Source: Rhodobacter sp. NTK016B
GTDB lineage: Bacteria; Pseudomonadota; Alphaproteobacteria; Rhodobacterales; Rhodobacteraceae
Direction: 5' to 3'
Assembly: GCF_017303295.1 (NCBI RefSeq)
Contig: NZ_JAFKOK010000010.1
Span: forward strand, 124,001 to 188,000
Length of the DNA stretch: 64,000 bases
Shown here: positions 17,543 through 26,621 of the stretch, piece by piece
Position numbering within the stretch: the first letter of the stretch is position 1
How the letters are laid out: every line of letters starts with the position of its first letter
Position numbers and translations under genes: made by a program
The notes under the pieces: generated by a model
Database searches by the model: none
Seen by the model: only the letters and a program-made list of their open reading frames with translations
Told to the model about the DNA's origin: nothing

Positions 17543-18034
17543 TCAGGCGCCGTCGGTCCAGCGCGTCACGTCACCGGTCACGCCGTCCCACGCGCCGGGT
17601 TTCAGGTCCAGCCCCAGCACCCGCTCGGGGTTCGTGGGCGGCGGCATGACAACGCGGTCGAGCTTGGTGAAGCCGAAACGCCCGTAATAGGGCGCATCCC
17701 CCACCAGCATCACCCGGTCCCAGTGATGGCGCCGCGCGCGGCGCAGGCTTTCGCGGATCAGCAGCCCCGCCAGCCCCTCTCCCTGCCGTGTCGGGTGAAT
17801 GGCGACGGGCCCCAGCAACAAGGCGGGCGTGCCGCCCACGCGGACCGGCCAATAGCGGATGACACCCGCCAGCGCCTCGGTCTCGTCCCACAAACACAGG
17901 CAGAGCGGCGCCACGGGCGGCACGTCGTCGCGCAGGCGGTACGAGGACAGCGCCGTGCGACCCGGCGCGAAGCACAGGTCGTAGAGCGCCTCGACCTCCC
18001 ACCAATCGGCGGGCTCTTCCTGTTCCAGATCCAT
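17543..18034 (-). CDS. GNAT family N-acetyltransferase
   Basis: A 163-aa acetyltransferase of the PhnO/YhbS-like COG3153 type. Seen: LLLGPVAIHPTRQGEGLAGLLIRESL, the acetyl-CoA pyrophosphate loop (R/Q-x-x-G-x-G/A pattern), and VMLVGDAPYYGRFGF, the characteristic C-terminal motif of that group. Substrate unknown. It converges on ptsP and is divergent from the flavin reductase gene at 18187. Confidence 0.87.
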   Translation of the reverse strand: MDLEQEEPADWWEVEALYDLCFAPGRTALSSYRLRDDVPPVAPLCLCLWDETEALAGVIRYWPVRVGGTPALLLGPVAIHPTRQGEGLAGLLIRESLRRARRHHWDRVMLVGDAPYYGRFGFTKLDRVVMPPPTNPERVLGLDLKPGAWDGVTGDVTRWTDGA

Positions 18035-18186
18035 GGCCGCTCCAGACCGGTTTTCGCGTCAGATCCTGAAGCACATCCGGATCGCACAGGACAGGCCCGG
18101 CCCACAGCATCTGGACTCGGCCCTAACATGCGTTAAATCCAAGATCAAATCCCCGCAGCGCCGGGCTGCGAACGCGAAGGAAACCC

Positions 18187-18795
18187 ATGTTCTACCGCCC
18201 CGCCGACGGCCACGGCCTGCCGCATAACCCGTTCAACGCCATCGTCTCGCCCCGCCCCATCGGCTGGATCTCGACCCGCGACGCCGACGGCCACGACAAT
18301 CTCGCGCCGTATTCCTTCTTCAACGCGGTCGCCTATGTGCCCCCGCAAGTCATGTTCGCCTCGACCGGCGCCAAGCCCGACCGCCCGGCCAACAAGGACA
18401 GCGTCTCGAATATCCGCGAGACCGGCGTGTTTTGCGTCAATGTCGTCTCGAAGGCGCTTCTGATGGCGATGAATACAAGTTCGGGGGCGTGGGACCGCGA
18501 CGTCGACGAATTCTCGCTCGCCGCGCTCGAGCGGGCAGAATGCGACACGATCCCCTGCTCTTACGTCAAGGATGCCCCGGCCACGCTGGAATGCCGCATG
18601 ACACAGATCATCGAGCTGGGCGGCAAGGACAACACCATGGTGATCGGCGAAGTAACCGGAATCCGACTGCACGACGACTGCCTGATCGACGGACGCTTCG
18701 CGTACGAGACCTTCACCCCGGTGGGGCGGCTGGGCTACCGCGATTACGCCTATGTGGACGATGCATTCCAGCTGGCCCGGCCCTCGGACAAGTGA
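18187..18795 (+). CDS. flavin reductase family protein
   Basis: A 202-aa FMN-binding split-barrel protein of the flavin reductase-like (COG1853) family. Seen: HNPFNAIVSPRPIGWISTRDADGHDNLAPYSFFNAVAYVPP, then TRETGVFCVNVVSKALLMAMN-like segment and ECRMTQIIELGGKDNTMVIGEV. Such proteins reduce flavin or act as oxidoreductases alongside monooxygenases, but no partner lies nearby. A copy of the dispersed repeat follows its stop codon directly. Confidence 0.88.
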   Translation: MFYRPADGHGLPHNPFNAIVSPRPIGWISTRDADGHDNLAPYSFFNAVAYVPPQVMFASTGAKPDRPANKDSVSNIRETGVFCVNVVSKALLMAMNTSSGAWDRDVDEFSLAALERAECDTIPCSYVKDAPATLECRMTQIIELGGKDNTMVIGEVTGIRLHDDCLIDGRFAYETFTPVGRLGYRDYAYVDDAFQLARPSDK

Positions 18796-18895
18796 GGGGC
18801 GAGAGGGCGGCTGCCCCCTCGCGCTCCCCTGCCCAAGAGGGGAAGCACGCTCCCCCTCTTGGACCTCCCCCGTGAGTATTTGAGACAAAGTGAAG
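18796..18895 (+). repeat. dispersed intergenic repeat, copy A (divergent)
   Basis: G/C-rich palindromic sequence starting right after the flavin reductase stop (GAGGG...CCCTC and an inverted pair around 18835-18860), followed by the core CTCCCCCGTGAGTATTTGAG and CAAAGTGAAG. It is the least conserved of the hairpin-bearing copies and has GTGAGTATTTG instead of CGAGGATATTT. Orientation is that of the upstream gene. Confidence 0.7.
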
Positions 18896-19006
18896 GCGCT
18901 TCATTCTGCTTCATACACTCATGCCCGCTCATCATCGCTGTTTACGGCCGGGACCATGGCCCGCGCGCGCAAGCGGGGTGGGTGGGCGGGAGCGATGCGC
19001 GCGCGC

Positions 19007-20419
19007 CTATCCGCCCAGAACCGCGCCGGGATTGAGGATGCCGACCGGATCGAGCGCGCTTTTGATCGCGCGCATCGATGCGACCGCCACCGGATCGACA
19101 TAGCGCCGCAGATCACCGGTTTTCAGCCGCCCGACCCCATGCTCGGCGCTCACGGATCCGCCGAAGGCATGCACCAGATCGTGCACCGTCTCGATTACCT
19201 GCGCGCGCAGCGGCTCGTAGGCGTCACGCGTTTTGCCCGGGGCCGGGAACACGTTGTAATGCAGGTTGCCGTCCCCGACATGGCCGAAGCAATTGATCCG
19301 CATATCCCCCAGCGCACCTATGGCCGGCCCTGCTTGAGCGATGAAATCGGGCAGCGCCGCCAGCGGCAGCGAGACATCGTGGCTGGCCACCGCGCCGATC
19401 TTGCGATTGGCCTCGGGGATCGCTTCGCGCAGGCGCCAGAACTGGGCCCGCTGAGCTTCCGAGCTGGCGATCACACCGTCGAGCGCAAGCTCCGCCTCGG
19501 CCGCGGCTTCGAACAGCGATTCGAGTTCTGCTGCCGGGTCGAGCGAGGCCACCAGCCCAAGATCCACCAGCACCATCCAGTCGGGGATCTCGGCAAAGGG
19601 CTGGCGGATCTCGGGCATCACCTCGGACAGGAAGCGCGGCCCTTGCCCGCCGATCAGCTCGAAACCCGACACCCCCTCGCCCAGCCGCTCTTGCGCCAGC
19701 GCCAGCAGGCTCAGCGCCGCCTGCGGCGACGGCACGACAATCATCGCCGCCCCCGTGCGTGCGGGACGCTGAAAGAGCCGCAGCGAGGCGGCGGTGATCA
19801 CGCCCAGCGTGCCCTCGGAGCCGATCAGCAAATGGCGCAGATCGTAGCCCATGTTGTTCTTGCGCAGCCGTTTGAGCCCGTGCATCACTCGCCCGTCGGC
19901 CAACACCGCCTCGATCCCCAGACAGAGGTCGCGCATATTGCCCCAGCGGAGCACGCCGGTGCCGCCTGCATTGGTGCCCAGAAGCCCGCCGATCCGCGCC
20001 GTGCCCTCGGACCCCAGTGACAGCGGAAAGAGCCGCTGCGCGGCCTCTGCCGCGCCCTGCACATCGGCGAGGATGCAGCCCGCTTCGGCCACCATCACCC
20101 CGCCCTCGGGCTCGACGAGGCGAATGGCGTTCATCCGCTCGAGCGACAGCAGCAGCGGCGCGGCGCCCCCGGTCATCACCTGCCCGCCGACCAGCCCTGT
20201 GCCGCCACCATAGGGGATAACGCCGACCTTTGCCGCATTCGCGGCGCGCAGAATCGTCGAGACCTCGTCCACCGATGCCGGGCAGGCCACCGCGCCCGCC
20301 TGACCCCGGTAGCGCCCGCGCGGTTCGGTCAGGTAGCGGTCCTCGGCCGGGCGCAGCGTGCCTTTGGGCAGTTGCCCGTCGAGTGCGTCCAGAAAGGTAC
20401 CATCGCAGGGGGAGAGCAT
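19007..20419 (-). CDS. FAD-binding oxidoreductase (GlcD / D-2-hydroxyacid dehydrogenase type)
   Basis: A 470-aa flavoprotein with the PCMH-type FAD domain (YGGGTGLVGGQVMTGGAAPLLLSLERMN; GSEGTARIGGLLGTNAGGTGVLRWGNMRD) and the C-terminal FAD-linked oxidase domain ending in NCFGHVGDGNLHYNVFP and AEHGVGRLK. The set H-x-G-D-G-N-x-H and EHG is typical of D-lactate, glycolate and D-2-hydroxyglutarate dehydrogenases; which substrate is used cannot be told. No glcE/glcF partners are adjacent, which favours a single-subunit D-2-hydroxyacid dehydrogenase. DUF1697 precedes it with a 2-nt gap, so they are likely co-transcribed. Confidence 0.88.
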   Translation of the reverse strand: MLSPCDGTFLDALDGQLPKGTLRPAEDRYLTEPRGRYRGQAGAVACPASVDEVSTILRAANAAKVGVIPYGGGTGLVGGQVMTGGAAPLLLSLERMNAIRLVEPEGGVMVAEAGCILADVQGAAEAAQRLFPLSLGSEGTARIGGLLGTNAGGTGVLRWGNMRDLCLGIEAVLADGRVMHGLKRLRKNNMGYDLRHLLIGSEGTLGVITAASLRLFQRPARTGAAMIVVPSPQAALSLLALAQERLGEGVSGFELIGGQGPRFLSEVMPEIRQPFAEIPDWMVLVDLGLVASLDPAAELESLFEAAAEAELALDGVIASSEAQRAQFWRLREAIPEANRKIGAVASHDVSLPLAALPDFIAQAGPAIGALGDMRINCFGHVGDGNLHYNVFPAPGKTRDAYEPLRAQVIETVHDLVHAFGGSVSAEHGVGRLKTGDLRRYVDPVAVASMRAIKSALDPVGILNPGAVLGG

Positions 20420-20421
20420 GG

Positions 20422-20946
20422 TCAGAGTTCCTCGGCCAGTGTCAGGATCGCCCGGCAGACGCGGGGATTGCGCATCGTCAGTGGCGCGCCCATGGCTTTC
20501 TCGGCGCCGGCGGCGAGTTTCGAGCGCCCGACGCCATGCGGCAGGTGCAGATAGAGCGCCGCCTCGCTCGCGTGCCAGGCCTCATCCCCCTGGGTCAGCC
20601 TGTTGAGCCGGGCCGCATCGATTGCAGCGGGACGGGCAAGGAAGCCGATCTGCGCCGTGTCCTCGTCAAAGGGATTGGCCGCAAGGATCGCGGCGAAAGC
20701 GGGCGGATCGAAGATCAGCGCTTCGGGCGCGACGGGGAAATCGGCGGCGATGGCCTGCGCGATGCCGGGGCCAAGATCGGGGCGGCAGGCGGGGTCGCGA
20801 AACACCGCATTGCCGCTCTGGATATGCGTGCTCACCTGTTCAAGCCCCAACCCGGCCAGAAGCGCCCGCAGATCGGCCATCGGCAGTTTGCGGTTCGCGC
20901 CGACATTCACGCCTCTCAGCAGCAGGATCCGGCGGTCATCCGACAT
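20422..20946 (-). CDS. DUF1697 domain-containing protein
   Basis: A 174-aa conserved protein of unknown function. The N-terminus LLLRGVNVGANRKLPMADLRALLAGLGLEQVSTHIQSGNAVF is the defining DUF1697 motif; the C-terminus contains THGVGRSKLA-like KL and a terminal MTMRNPRVCRAIL-like segment. The start at 20946 overlaps the 3' end of the RimJ-like gene by 11 nt. The upstream in-frame ATG at 20982 lies deeper in that gene and is less likely. Confidence 0.88.
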   Translation of the reverse strand: MSDDRRILLLRGVNVGANRKLPMADLRALLAGLGLEQVSTHIQSGNAVFRDPACRPDLGPGIAQAIAADFPVAPEALIFDPPAFAAILAANPFDEDTAQIGFLARPAAIDAARLNRLTQGDEAWHASEAALYLHLPHGVGRSKLAAGAEKAMGAPLTMRNPRVCRAILTLAEEL

Positions 20947-21532
20947 CCGTTCGTCCCCTTCGGTCGCCCCGAAGGTTGGCATAGAGCACGTGGTTGCGCC
21001 AGCGTCCGTTGATCTGCAGATAGCTCTGCGCGACCCCTTCGTACTTGAAGCCGCATTTCTCCAGCACGGCGCGCGAGGCAGCGTTTTCGGGCAGGCAGGC
21101 GGCCTCGATCCGGCTGATATCCAGTTCGGTAAAAGCGTGATGGACCACCGCGTTCAGCGCCTCGCGCATATAGCCATGCCGCGCGAAGGTTTCCCCGATC
21201 CAGTAGCCGACCGTGCCGACCTGCGCGGGACCGCGGCGGATATTGTCGAGTGTGATCGCGCCCAGAAGCTGGTCGTCGTCGCGCCGGACAAGAAACAGCG
21301 GCAGGCCGGTGCCCTGCTGGCGCACACGCGCCGCCCATTGCACGCGCCCGGTGAACGAGCGGCGGTGCAGATGATCCTCGGACCATGTTGGCTCCCACGG
21401 GACCAGAAACGCGGCAGAGGACGCGCGCAGCGCCGTCCACATCCGGAAGTCCGAATGCTCGGGCAGACGCAGGACCATGCGTTCAGTGTCCAACCGGAAT
21501 CGTCGTCTCGATGCCAGCAGGAACCCGGCCAT
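20936..21532 (-). CDS. GNAT N-acetyltransferase, RimJ/RimL type
   Basis: A 198-aa acetyltransferase of the ribosomal-protein-alanine group. Seen: the N-terminal RLDTERMVLRLPEHSDFRMW, VGYWIGETFARHGYMREALNAVVHHAF, and the C-terminal IEAACLPENAASRAVLEKCGFKYEGVAQSYLQINGRWRNHVLYA, all diagnostic of RimJ/RimL. The start overlaps the M16 peptidase stop by one base. RimJ-like genes following the M16 peptidase are common in this family; the actual substrate is unknown. Confidence 0.9.
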   Translation of the reverse strand: MAGFLLASRRRFRLDTERMVLRLPEHSDFRMWTALRASSAAFLVPWEPTWSEDHLHRRSFTGRVQWAARVRQQGTGLPLFLVRRDDDQLLGAITLDNIRRGPAQVGTVGYWIGETFARHGYMREALNAVVHHAFTELDISRIEAACLPENAASRAVLEKCGFKYEGVAQSYLQINGRWRNHVLYANLRGDRRGRTDVG

Positions 21533-22791
21533 CAGGCAACGAGCCTTTCGCGCAGCTCCTGCAGCGTGGGCGCGGTGGCGACGGGACCGTACAGCGCCAT
21601 CGACATGCGCGCCTCGCTGGCGAGTTTCTCGGCATAGGTCTTGATCGCGGGCAGATCGACGGCGTCGATCCGCTCGACCGTTTCCGACAGGTCGGGCACC
21701 CGGCCCCAGATCGCCAGCAGGCGGGCCAGACGCTCGGCACGGCTGGACGGGCTTTCCAGCCCCATCAGCAGCCCCGCCTTCATCTGCGTGCGGGCGCGGG
21801 CGATCTCGGATTCCTTCATGTCCTGCGTAGCACGGCGGAATTCGTCGATCGTCAGGTTGGCCAGATCGCGAATATCCTCGCCGCCGGTCCCCGCATAGAC
21901 GGTGATCGAGCCGGTATCGTCATGCGACCCCGCCTGCGCGAAGGTGGTGTAGCACAGGCCACGTTCTTCCCGCAGTTTCTGGAACAGGCGCGAGGACATG
22001 CCGCCGCCCATCGCGCCCGCGAAGATCTGCGCCGTGAACAGGTCGGGATCGCGAAAGGCCGGGCCTTCGATCGCCAGCGCGAAATGCGCCTGTTCCAGCG
22101 TCTTGATCTCGCGCCGTTCATTGCAGTGAAAGCTGGCGGGATCGGCCACGCCGGCATCGAAGGCGGGCAGATGGCCGAACAGGTCCTCGGCCAGTTTCAC
22201 CAGCGTGTCGTGATGCACGGCCCCGGCGGCGGCCAGAATCATCTGCCCCGGCCCGTAATGGCCTTTGACGAAGCTGCGCAGATCGCTGGCATCGTAATGG
22301 GCGATGCGTTCGGCGGGGCCCAGAATCGGGCGGCCGATGGGCTGGTCGGGATAGGTCGCTTCCTGCAGCCAGTCAAAGATCACGTCATCGGGCGTGTCCG
22401 CCGCCTGACCGATTTCCTGCAAGATGACATGCCGCTCGGTTTCGATCTCGCGCGGGTCGAAGGCGCCGTTCAGCACGATATCCGACACCACGTCCAGCGC
22501 CAGCGGCACATCGGCCTCGAGCACACGGGCGTAATAGGCGGTCATCTCGCGCGAGGTATAGGCGTTGATATAGCCGCCGACATCCTCGATCTCTTCGGCG
22601 ATCTGCAGGGACGAGCGCGTGGCCGTGCCCTTGAACGCCATGTGTTCGAGGAAATGCGCGATGCCGTTCTGCTCGGCGCGTTCGTGGCGTGCACCGGCCA
22701 TGACCCAGATGCCGACCGCTGCCGAGGCGAGGCCGGGCATGGGTTCCGTGACGATGCGGAAGCCGTTGGGAAGCGTTGTGATGCGGTGCAT
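21532..22791 (-). CDS. M16 family zinc metallopeptidase (pitrilysin / mitochondrial processing peptidase-like)
   Basis: A 419-aa protein close to the beta subunit of the mitochondrial processing peptidase. Seen: inverted zinc motif H46-F-L-E49-H50 with the downstream acidic ligand in the ETERHVILQEI segment, GGYINAYTSREMTAYY, and the glycine-rich loop GGGMSSRLFQKLREERGLCY. All catalytic residues are present, so it should be active alone. It starts on the last base of the thrC stop and belongs to the cta-thrC transcript. Confidence 0.94.
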   Translation of the reverse strand: MHRITTLPNGFRIVTEPMPGLASAAVGIWVMAGARHERAEQNGIAHFLEHMAFKGTATRSSLQIAEEIEDVGGYINAYTSREMTAYYARVLEADVPLALDVVSDIVLNGAFDPREIETERHVILQEIGQAADTPDDVIFDWLQEATYPDQPIGRPILGPAERIAHYDASDLRSFVKGHYGPGQMILAAAGAVHHDTLVKLAEDLFGHLPAFDAGVADPASFHCNERREIKTLEQAHFALAIEGPAFRDPDLFTAQIFAGAMGGGMSSRLFQKLREERGLCYTTFAQAGSHDDTGSITVYAGTGGEDIRDLANLTIDEFRRATQDMKESEIARARTQMKAGLLMGLESPSSRAERLARLLAIWGRVPDLSETVERIDAVDLPAIKTYAEKLASEARMSMALYGPVATAPTLQELRERLVA

Positions 22792-24179
22792 CAGGCCCCC
22801 GTCCGTTCGAGAATGAGCGCTTCGAGCGCCTTCAGATCGCCGGGCATCCGCGTCACGCGCTCGGTCCGGTCGAACAGATCGCCCATGCGCGGCGGCAGCG
22901 CCGGGTGAATGCCCGTCGCCTCTTCGACCGCGGCGGGGAACTTGGCGGGATGCGCGGTGGCCAGCGTCACCATCGGGTTCGTCCCCTGATGCGCTTCGGC
23001 CACGGCGACGCCGACCGCCGAATGCGGGCAGAGCAGTTCGGCCGAATGCGCCAGCGTGCGCTTGATCGAAGCCGAGGTCCCCTCTTCGCTGACACGGCCG
23101 GATTCGAACGTGTCCTGCAGCGATTGCAGCGCGCCTTGGCTCACGGTGAATTTGCCCGTGCTTTTCAGCTCGTCCATGAGCTGCGCCAACGCGCGCCCGT
23201 CGCGCCCGTAAGCGTCGAACAGAACGCGTTCGAAATTCGAGCTGACCTGAATGTCCATACTCGGAGAGATGGAGGGCAAAACGCTTTCGGTCTGGTAAAC
23301 GCCGGTGGTCAGGCAGCGGTGCAGAATGTCGTTCTGGTTCGTCGCGATCACCAGCTTGCCAATCGGCAGGCCCATCGTCTTGGCAATGTAACCCGCGAAG
23401 ATATCGCCGAAATTGCCGGTGGGCACGGTGAAATCGACGGGCCGGTGCGGCGCGCCAAGGCTGGTCGCGGCGCTGAAATAGTAAACCACCTGCGCCAGAA
23501 CGCGCGCCCAGTTGATCGAGTTGACCCCCGCCAGCCGAACCCGGTCGCGGAAGTCGAAATCGTTGAACATGTCCTTGAGCAGGCCTTGGCAGGTGTCGAA
23601 ATCGCCATCGACCGCCAGCGCATGCACGTTCGACTCGGCCGGCGTCGTCATCTGACGGCGCTGGACCTCGGACACGCGGCCATGCGGGAACAGGATGAAC
23701 ACATCGACATTGCTCAGGCCCTTGAAGGCCTCGATCGCGGCGGACCCGGTATCGCCCGAGGTCGCGCCGACAATGGTCACCCGGTCACCCGACCGGGTGA
23801 GCGAGGCCTGAAACAGCTGACCGATCAGCTGCATGGCGAAGTCCTTGAACGCCAGCGTCGGGCCGTGGAACAGCTCGAGCAGAAAATGGTTCGGGCCAAG
23901 CTGCTTGAGCGGCGCGCGCGCATCGTGGCCGAAACCGGCATAGGCCTTGGCGATCAGCGCCTTGAATTCGTCGTCGGTGAAGGTCTCGCCGATGAAGGGG
24001 CGCATCACGCGGTAGGCGATCTCTTCATAGGGCAGACCGGCCAGCGCGGCGATATCGCTCTCGCTCATCGTGGGCACGGTTTCGGGGACATAAAGGCCGC
24101 CATCACGCGCAAGCCCGGTGAGCATCGCCTGTTCGAAGGTCAGGGCCGGTGCCGAGCCCCGAGTCGAGATATACTGCAT
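22791..24179 (-). CDS. thrC: threonine synthase
   Basis: PLP enzyme converting O-phosphohomoserine to threonine. The 462-aa protein has the N-terminal YISTRGSAPALTFEQAMLTGLARDGGLYVPE, the PLP lysine K112 in LAFKDFAMQ, and the GATSGDTGSAAIEAF loop, as in the longer class of threonine synthases. The start at 24179 is 10 nt after the SURF1 stop, with AGGAAAGA as ribosome site. Its place behind the oxidase assembly genes is a conserved oddity in this family. Confidence 0.95.
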   Translation of the reverse strand: MQYISTRGSAPALTFEQAMLTGLARDGGLYVPETVPTMSESDIAALAGLPYEEIAYRVMRPFIGETFTDDEFKALIAKAYAGFGHDARAPLKQLGPNHFLLELFHGPTLAFKDFAMQLIGQLFQASLTRSGDRVTIVGATSGDTGSAAIEAFKGLSNVDVFILFPHGRVSEVQRRQMTTPAESNVHALAVDGDFDTCQGLLKDMFNDFDFRDRVRLAGVNSINWARVLAQVVYYFSAATSLGAPHRPVDFTVPTGNFGDIFAGYIAKTMGLPIGKLVIATNQNDILHRCLTTGVYQTESVLPSISPSMDIQVSSNFERVLFDAYGRDGRALAQLMDELKSTGKFTVSQGALQSLQDTFESGRVSEEGTSASIKRTLAHSAELLCPHSAVGVAVAEAHQGTNPMVTLATAHPAKFPAAVEEATGIHPALPPRMGDLFDRTERVTRMPGDLKALEALILERTGA

Positions 24180-24189
24180 AAGTCTTTCC

Positions 24190-24870
24190 TCAGACACTTG
24201 TCCGCCTGATACGCCACAGCAGGGCGATTGTCATCACCGCCCAGACGGTCGCCAGCATGAACCACGTCAACGCGTATTCCAGATGGTCGTTCTTCAGGGC
24301 GGCGCCGCTGATCGGGTCGGTCATCAGCGGCGGCGCGGCGGCGCTGTCCTCGCGCGCGACGATCAGCAGGGGTTCGGCATCGAGCGCCTCGGCAATCGGC
24401 AGCGGGTCGCGGGCGAAATACAGGTTGCGGCCTTCGTCCGGGTCCGGCGTGAAGCTGTCGCGGTCGCCCGGCCAGTCCAGATTGCCGATCACAGTCACGC
24501 CGTCGGCCTGCGCAACATAAGCGTCGCGCTGCGATTCTCGCACGAAGCCCCGATCGACCAGCAGGCGGCGCCCGGTTTCGGTTTCAAGCACGGCGATGAT
24601 GCGCACGCCCGGCCCCGCCTCGCGCTGGCTGGACAGGACATTGGCATATTCGCCGGTATAGCGGCCCTGCACGATCACCGGCAGGTAACGGTCGTCGTCA
24701 GGCGTGGCATCGGCGGGAACGAGCACCGGATCGTTATGAATGCGGGTCTCGATCCGTTCGATCAGGTCCAGCTTCCATTCCAGCCGGTTCAGCTGCCAGA
24801 AGCCCAGCCACAGCAGAATCGCCACACCGGCAATGCCGAAGATCCCCGCGCCGATCAATCGTCCGTTCAC
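24190..24870 (-). CDS. SURF1 family cytochrome oxidase assembly protein
   Basis: A 226-aa inner membrane protein required for insertion of heme a into cytochrome c oxidase. Seen: N-terminal membrane helix (GAGIFGIAGVAILLWLGFWQLNRLEWK), periplasmic domain with DDRYLPVIVQGRY, the RRLLVDRGFV strand, and the C-terminal HLEYALTWFMLATVWAVM helix, all SURF1 hallmarks. The start is GTG 24870, the only good start before the first helix; upstream ORF extension crosses the ctaE terminator and is not translated sensibly. Confidence 0.92.
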   Translation of the reverse strand: MNGRLIGAGIFGIAGVAILLWLGFWQLNRLEWKLDLIERIETRIHNDPVLVPADATPDDDRYLPVIVQGRYTGEYANVLSSQREAGPGVRIIAVLETETGRRLLVDRGFVRESQRDAYVAQADGVTVIGNLDWPGDRDSFTPDPDEGRNLYFARDPLPIAEALDAEPLLIVAREDSAAAPPLMTDPISGAALKNDHLEYALTWFMLATVWAVMTIALLWRIRRTSV

Positions 24871-24885
24871 GTCATCATCCCGTTC

Positions 24886-24916
24886 AAAAAGAAGAACGGG
24901 GGGCACGTAGCCCCCC
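24886..24916 (-). terminator. intrinsic terminator after ctaE
   Basis: On the minus strand a perfect 7-bp stem GGGGGGC/GCCCCCC (24910-24916 with 24898-24904) with a 5-nt loop is followed by GTTCTTCTTTTT. It lies between ctaE and SURF1, so it probably trims the transcript behind the abundant structural subunit and lowers expression of SURF1, thrC and the peptidase. Confidence 0.75.
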
Positions 24917-24941
24917 GAACCCAATGCATCAAGTGTGAGGC

Positions 24942-25751
24942 TCAGACGCCCGAGCTGCCCCAGATATAGACAGCAGCGAAGAGGAAGAGCCACACGACAT
25001 CGACGAAGTGCCAGTACCACGCGGCGGCTTCGAAACCGACATGGCGTTCCTTCGTGAAGTGACCGGCGCGGACGCGCAGGTAGCACACGAAGAGGAAGAT
25101 CGTGCCGATGATCACGTGCGCGCCGTGGAAGCCGGTCGCCATGAAGAAGTTAGCGCCATAGATGTTGCCGGCAAAGCCGAAGCCCGCATGGCTGTACTCA
25201 TAGGCCTGCAGCACGGTGAAGATCGCGCCCAGAACGACCGCCAGGATCAGCCCGGTCGAGACGTCCTTGCGGTTATCTTCGTGCACAAGCGCGTGGTGGG
25301 CCCAGGTCGCGGCGCAGCCCGACAGCAGCAGGATCAGCGTGTTGATCAGCGGCAGATGCCACGGATCGAACAGCTCGACGCCCGCGGGCGGCCAGACGCC
25401 GTCGATGGCCGGGCTTTCCGGACCCATCGGGTACATGGCGTGCTTGAAGAAGCTCCAGAACCACGCCGCGAAGAACATGACTTCGGACATGATGAACAGG
25501 ATGAAGCCATAGCGCAGGCCGATCACGACGACCGGGGTATGGTCGCCCGAATGGCTTTCGGTGACGACATCCGACCACCAGGCATACATGACGTAGAGCA
25601 CGCCGATCAGGCCGATGGCGAACACCCAGGGGCCCATATCGTGCATCCACAGGATGGCACCCGTCAGCATGACGAAGGCCGAAACGGCACCGACGAAGGG
25701 CCAGATCGACGGCGGGAGGACGTGGTAATCGTGGTTCTTTGCGTGGGCCAT
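24942..25751 (-). CDS. ctaE: cytochrome c oxidase subunit III
   Basis: A 269-aa seven-helix subunit III of aa3-type cytochrome c oxidase. Seen: [84 protein letters not shown] and the final [21 protein letters not shown]. All are canonical. It is the last structural gene before the intrinsic terminator. Subunit I (ctaD) is not in this window, which is usual in this family, where ctaD is unlinked. Confidence 0.97.
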   Translation of the reverse strand: MAHAKNHDYHVLPPSIWPFVGAVSAFVMLTGAILWMHDMGPWVFAIGLIGVLYVMYAWWSDVVTESHSGDHTPVVVIGLRYGFILFIMSEVMFFAAWFWSFFKHAMYPMGPESPAIDGVWPPAGVELFDPWHLPLINTLILLLSGCAATWAHHALVHEDNRKDVSTGLILAVVLGAIFTVLQAYEYSHAGFGFAGNIYGANFFMATGFHGAHVIIGTIFLFVCYLRVRAGHFTKERHVGFEAAAWYWHFVDVVWLFLFAAVYIWGSSGV

Positions 25752-25839
25752 TTCCGTTCCCTCAGATTTTCCCGTTTCGTGCCGCTTGCGCGGTGTCTGT
25801 TTTTTGGCGCCCCGGCCCGTCGGGCCCGGACGCGTGAAG

Positions 25840-26421
25840 TCAGTTCGTTTCCACCTGCGCCGCCGCCGATTCGGGCAGCTCCGCCGGGTGGAAGGTATAG
25901 CTCAAGGTGATCGTGTTGAGGCCCTGCGCCTGCACATCCGGATCGTCGACGATCTCGGGATCGACGTAGAAGGTCACCGGCATCTGGGCGGTTTCGCCTG
26001 GCTGCAGCACCTGCATGTCGAAGCAGAAACAGGCGATCTTGATGAAATAGCCACCCGCCGCATAGGGCGTGACATTGTAGCTGGCCGTGCCCGCGATCGG
26101 GTGATCGGTGGGGTTATAGGCCTCGTAGAAGGCAAGGCCGGTCTCACCGATCCGCAGTTCCATCACCCGCTCGACAGGGCGGAATTCCCAAGGAAAGCCC
26201 CGCTCGACCGAGGCGTCGAAGCGCACTTCGACGGTCTGATCGAGAATCGTGTCGGATTCGGTCTCGGCCCGCTGGGTGGTGCCGCCAAAGCCCGTGACCC
26301 GGCAGAACAGGTTATAGGCCGGGACCGCCGCCCAAGCGAGCGCGCCCATCACGATGACCACCCCGATGAGCGACGCAAGCGTGCGCTGGGATTGTTCGAG
26401 ATTGCGCCACCAGCGTTTCAT
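25840..26421 (-). CDS. ctaG: cytochrome c oxidase assembly protein CtaG/Cox11
   Basis: A 193-aa copper chaperone that delivers copper to the CuB site of subunit I. Seen: one N-terminal membrane helix ([37 protein letters not shown]) and the periplasmic immunoglobulin-like domain with the copper-binding CFCF motif in [10 protein letters not shown]. The cysteine in the AYNLFCRV segment is also conserved in Cox11. It overlaps the CoxF-like gene by 4 nt. Confidence 0.95.
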   Translation of the reverse strand: MKRWWRNLEQSQRTLASLIGVVIVMGALAWAAVPAYNLFCRVTGFGGTTQRAETESDTILDQTVEVRFDASVERGFPWEFRPVERVMELRIGETGLAFYEAYNPTDHPIAGTASYNVTPYAAGGYFIKIACFCFDMQVLQPGETAQMPVTFYVDPEIVDDPDVQAQGLNTITLSYTFHPAELPESAAAQVETN

Positions 26422-26621
26422 TCGTCTGCCCCCCCGGTCCGCGCACCGGGATCCATCTCGATGCGGTAGGTGTGGTCAAACCCCTGCAGCTGATCGCCCG
26501 TGGTCATCTTCGCGATGGTCAACCCGAAGACGAGCGCGACGAAGGCCAGCAGCACGACGAGAACGCCGATATTGCGGCCCTGGCGGCGCTTGTGCAGTTC
26601 GTGTTCGCGGGTCAGAGCCAT
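26418..26621 (-). CDS. small cytochrome oxidase-cluster protein (CoxF-like)
   Basis: A 67-aa single-pass membrane protein: basic N-terminus ([12 protein letters not shown]), one helix ([22 protein letters not shown]), and a short periplasmic tail containing FDHTYR. It lies between ctaB and ctaG, overlapping ctaB by 10 nt and ctaG by 4 nt. Short proteins at this place are annotated CoxF in relatives; the role is unknown, probably oxidase assembly. The start at 26621 gives the basic leader; the longer frame to 26666 runs far into ctaB. Confidence 0.85.
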   Translation of the reverse strand: MALTREHELHKRRQGRNIGVLVVLLAFVALVFGLTIAKMTTGDQLQGFDHTYRIEMDPGARTGGADE

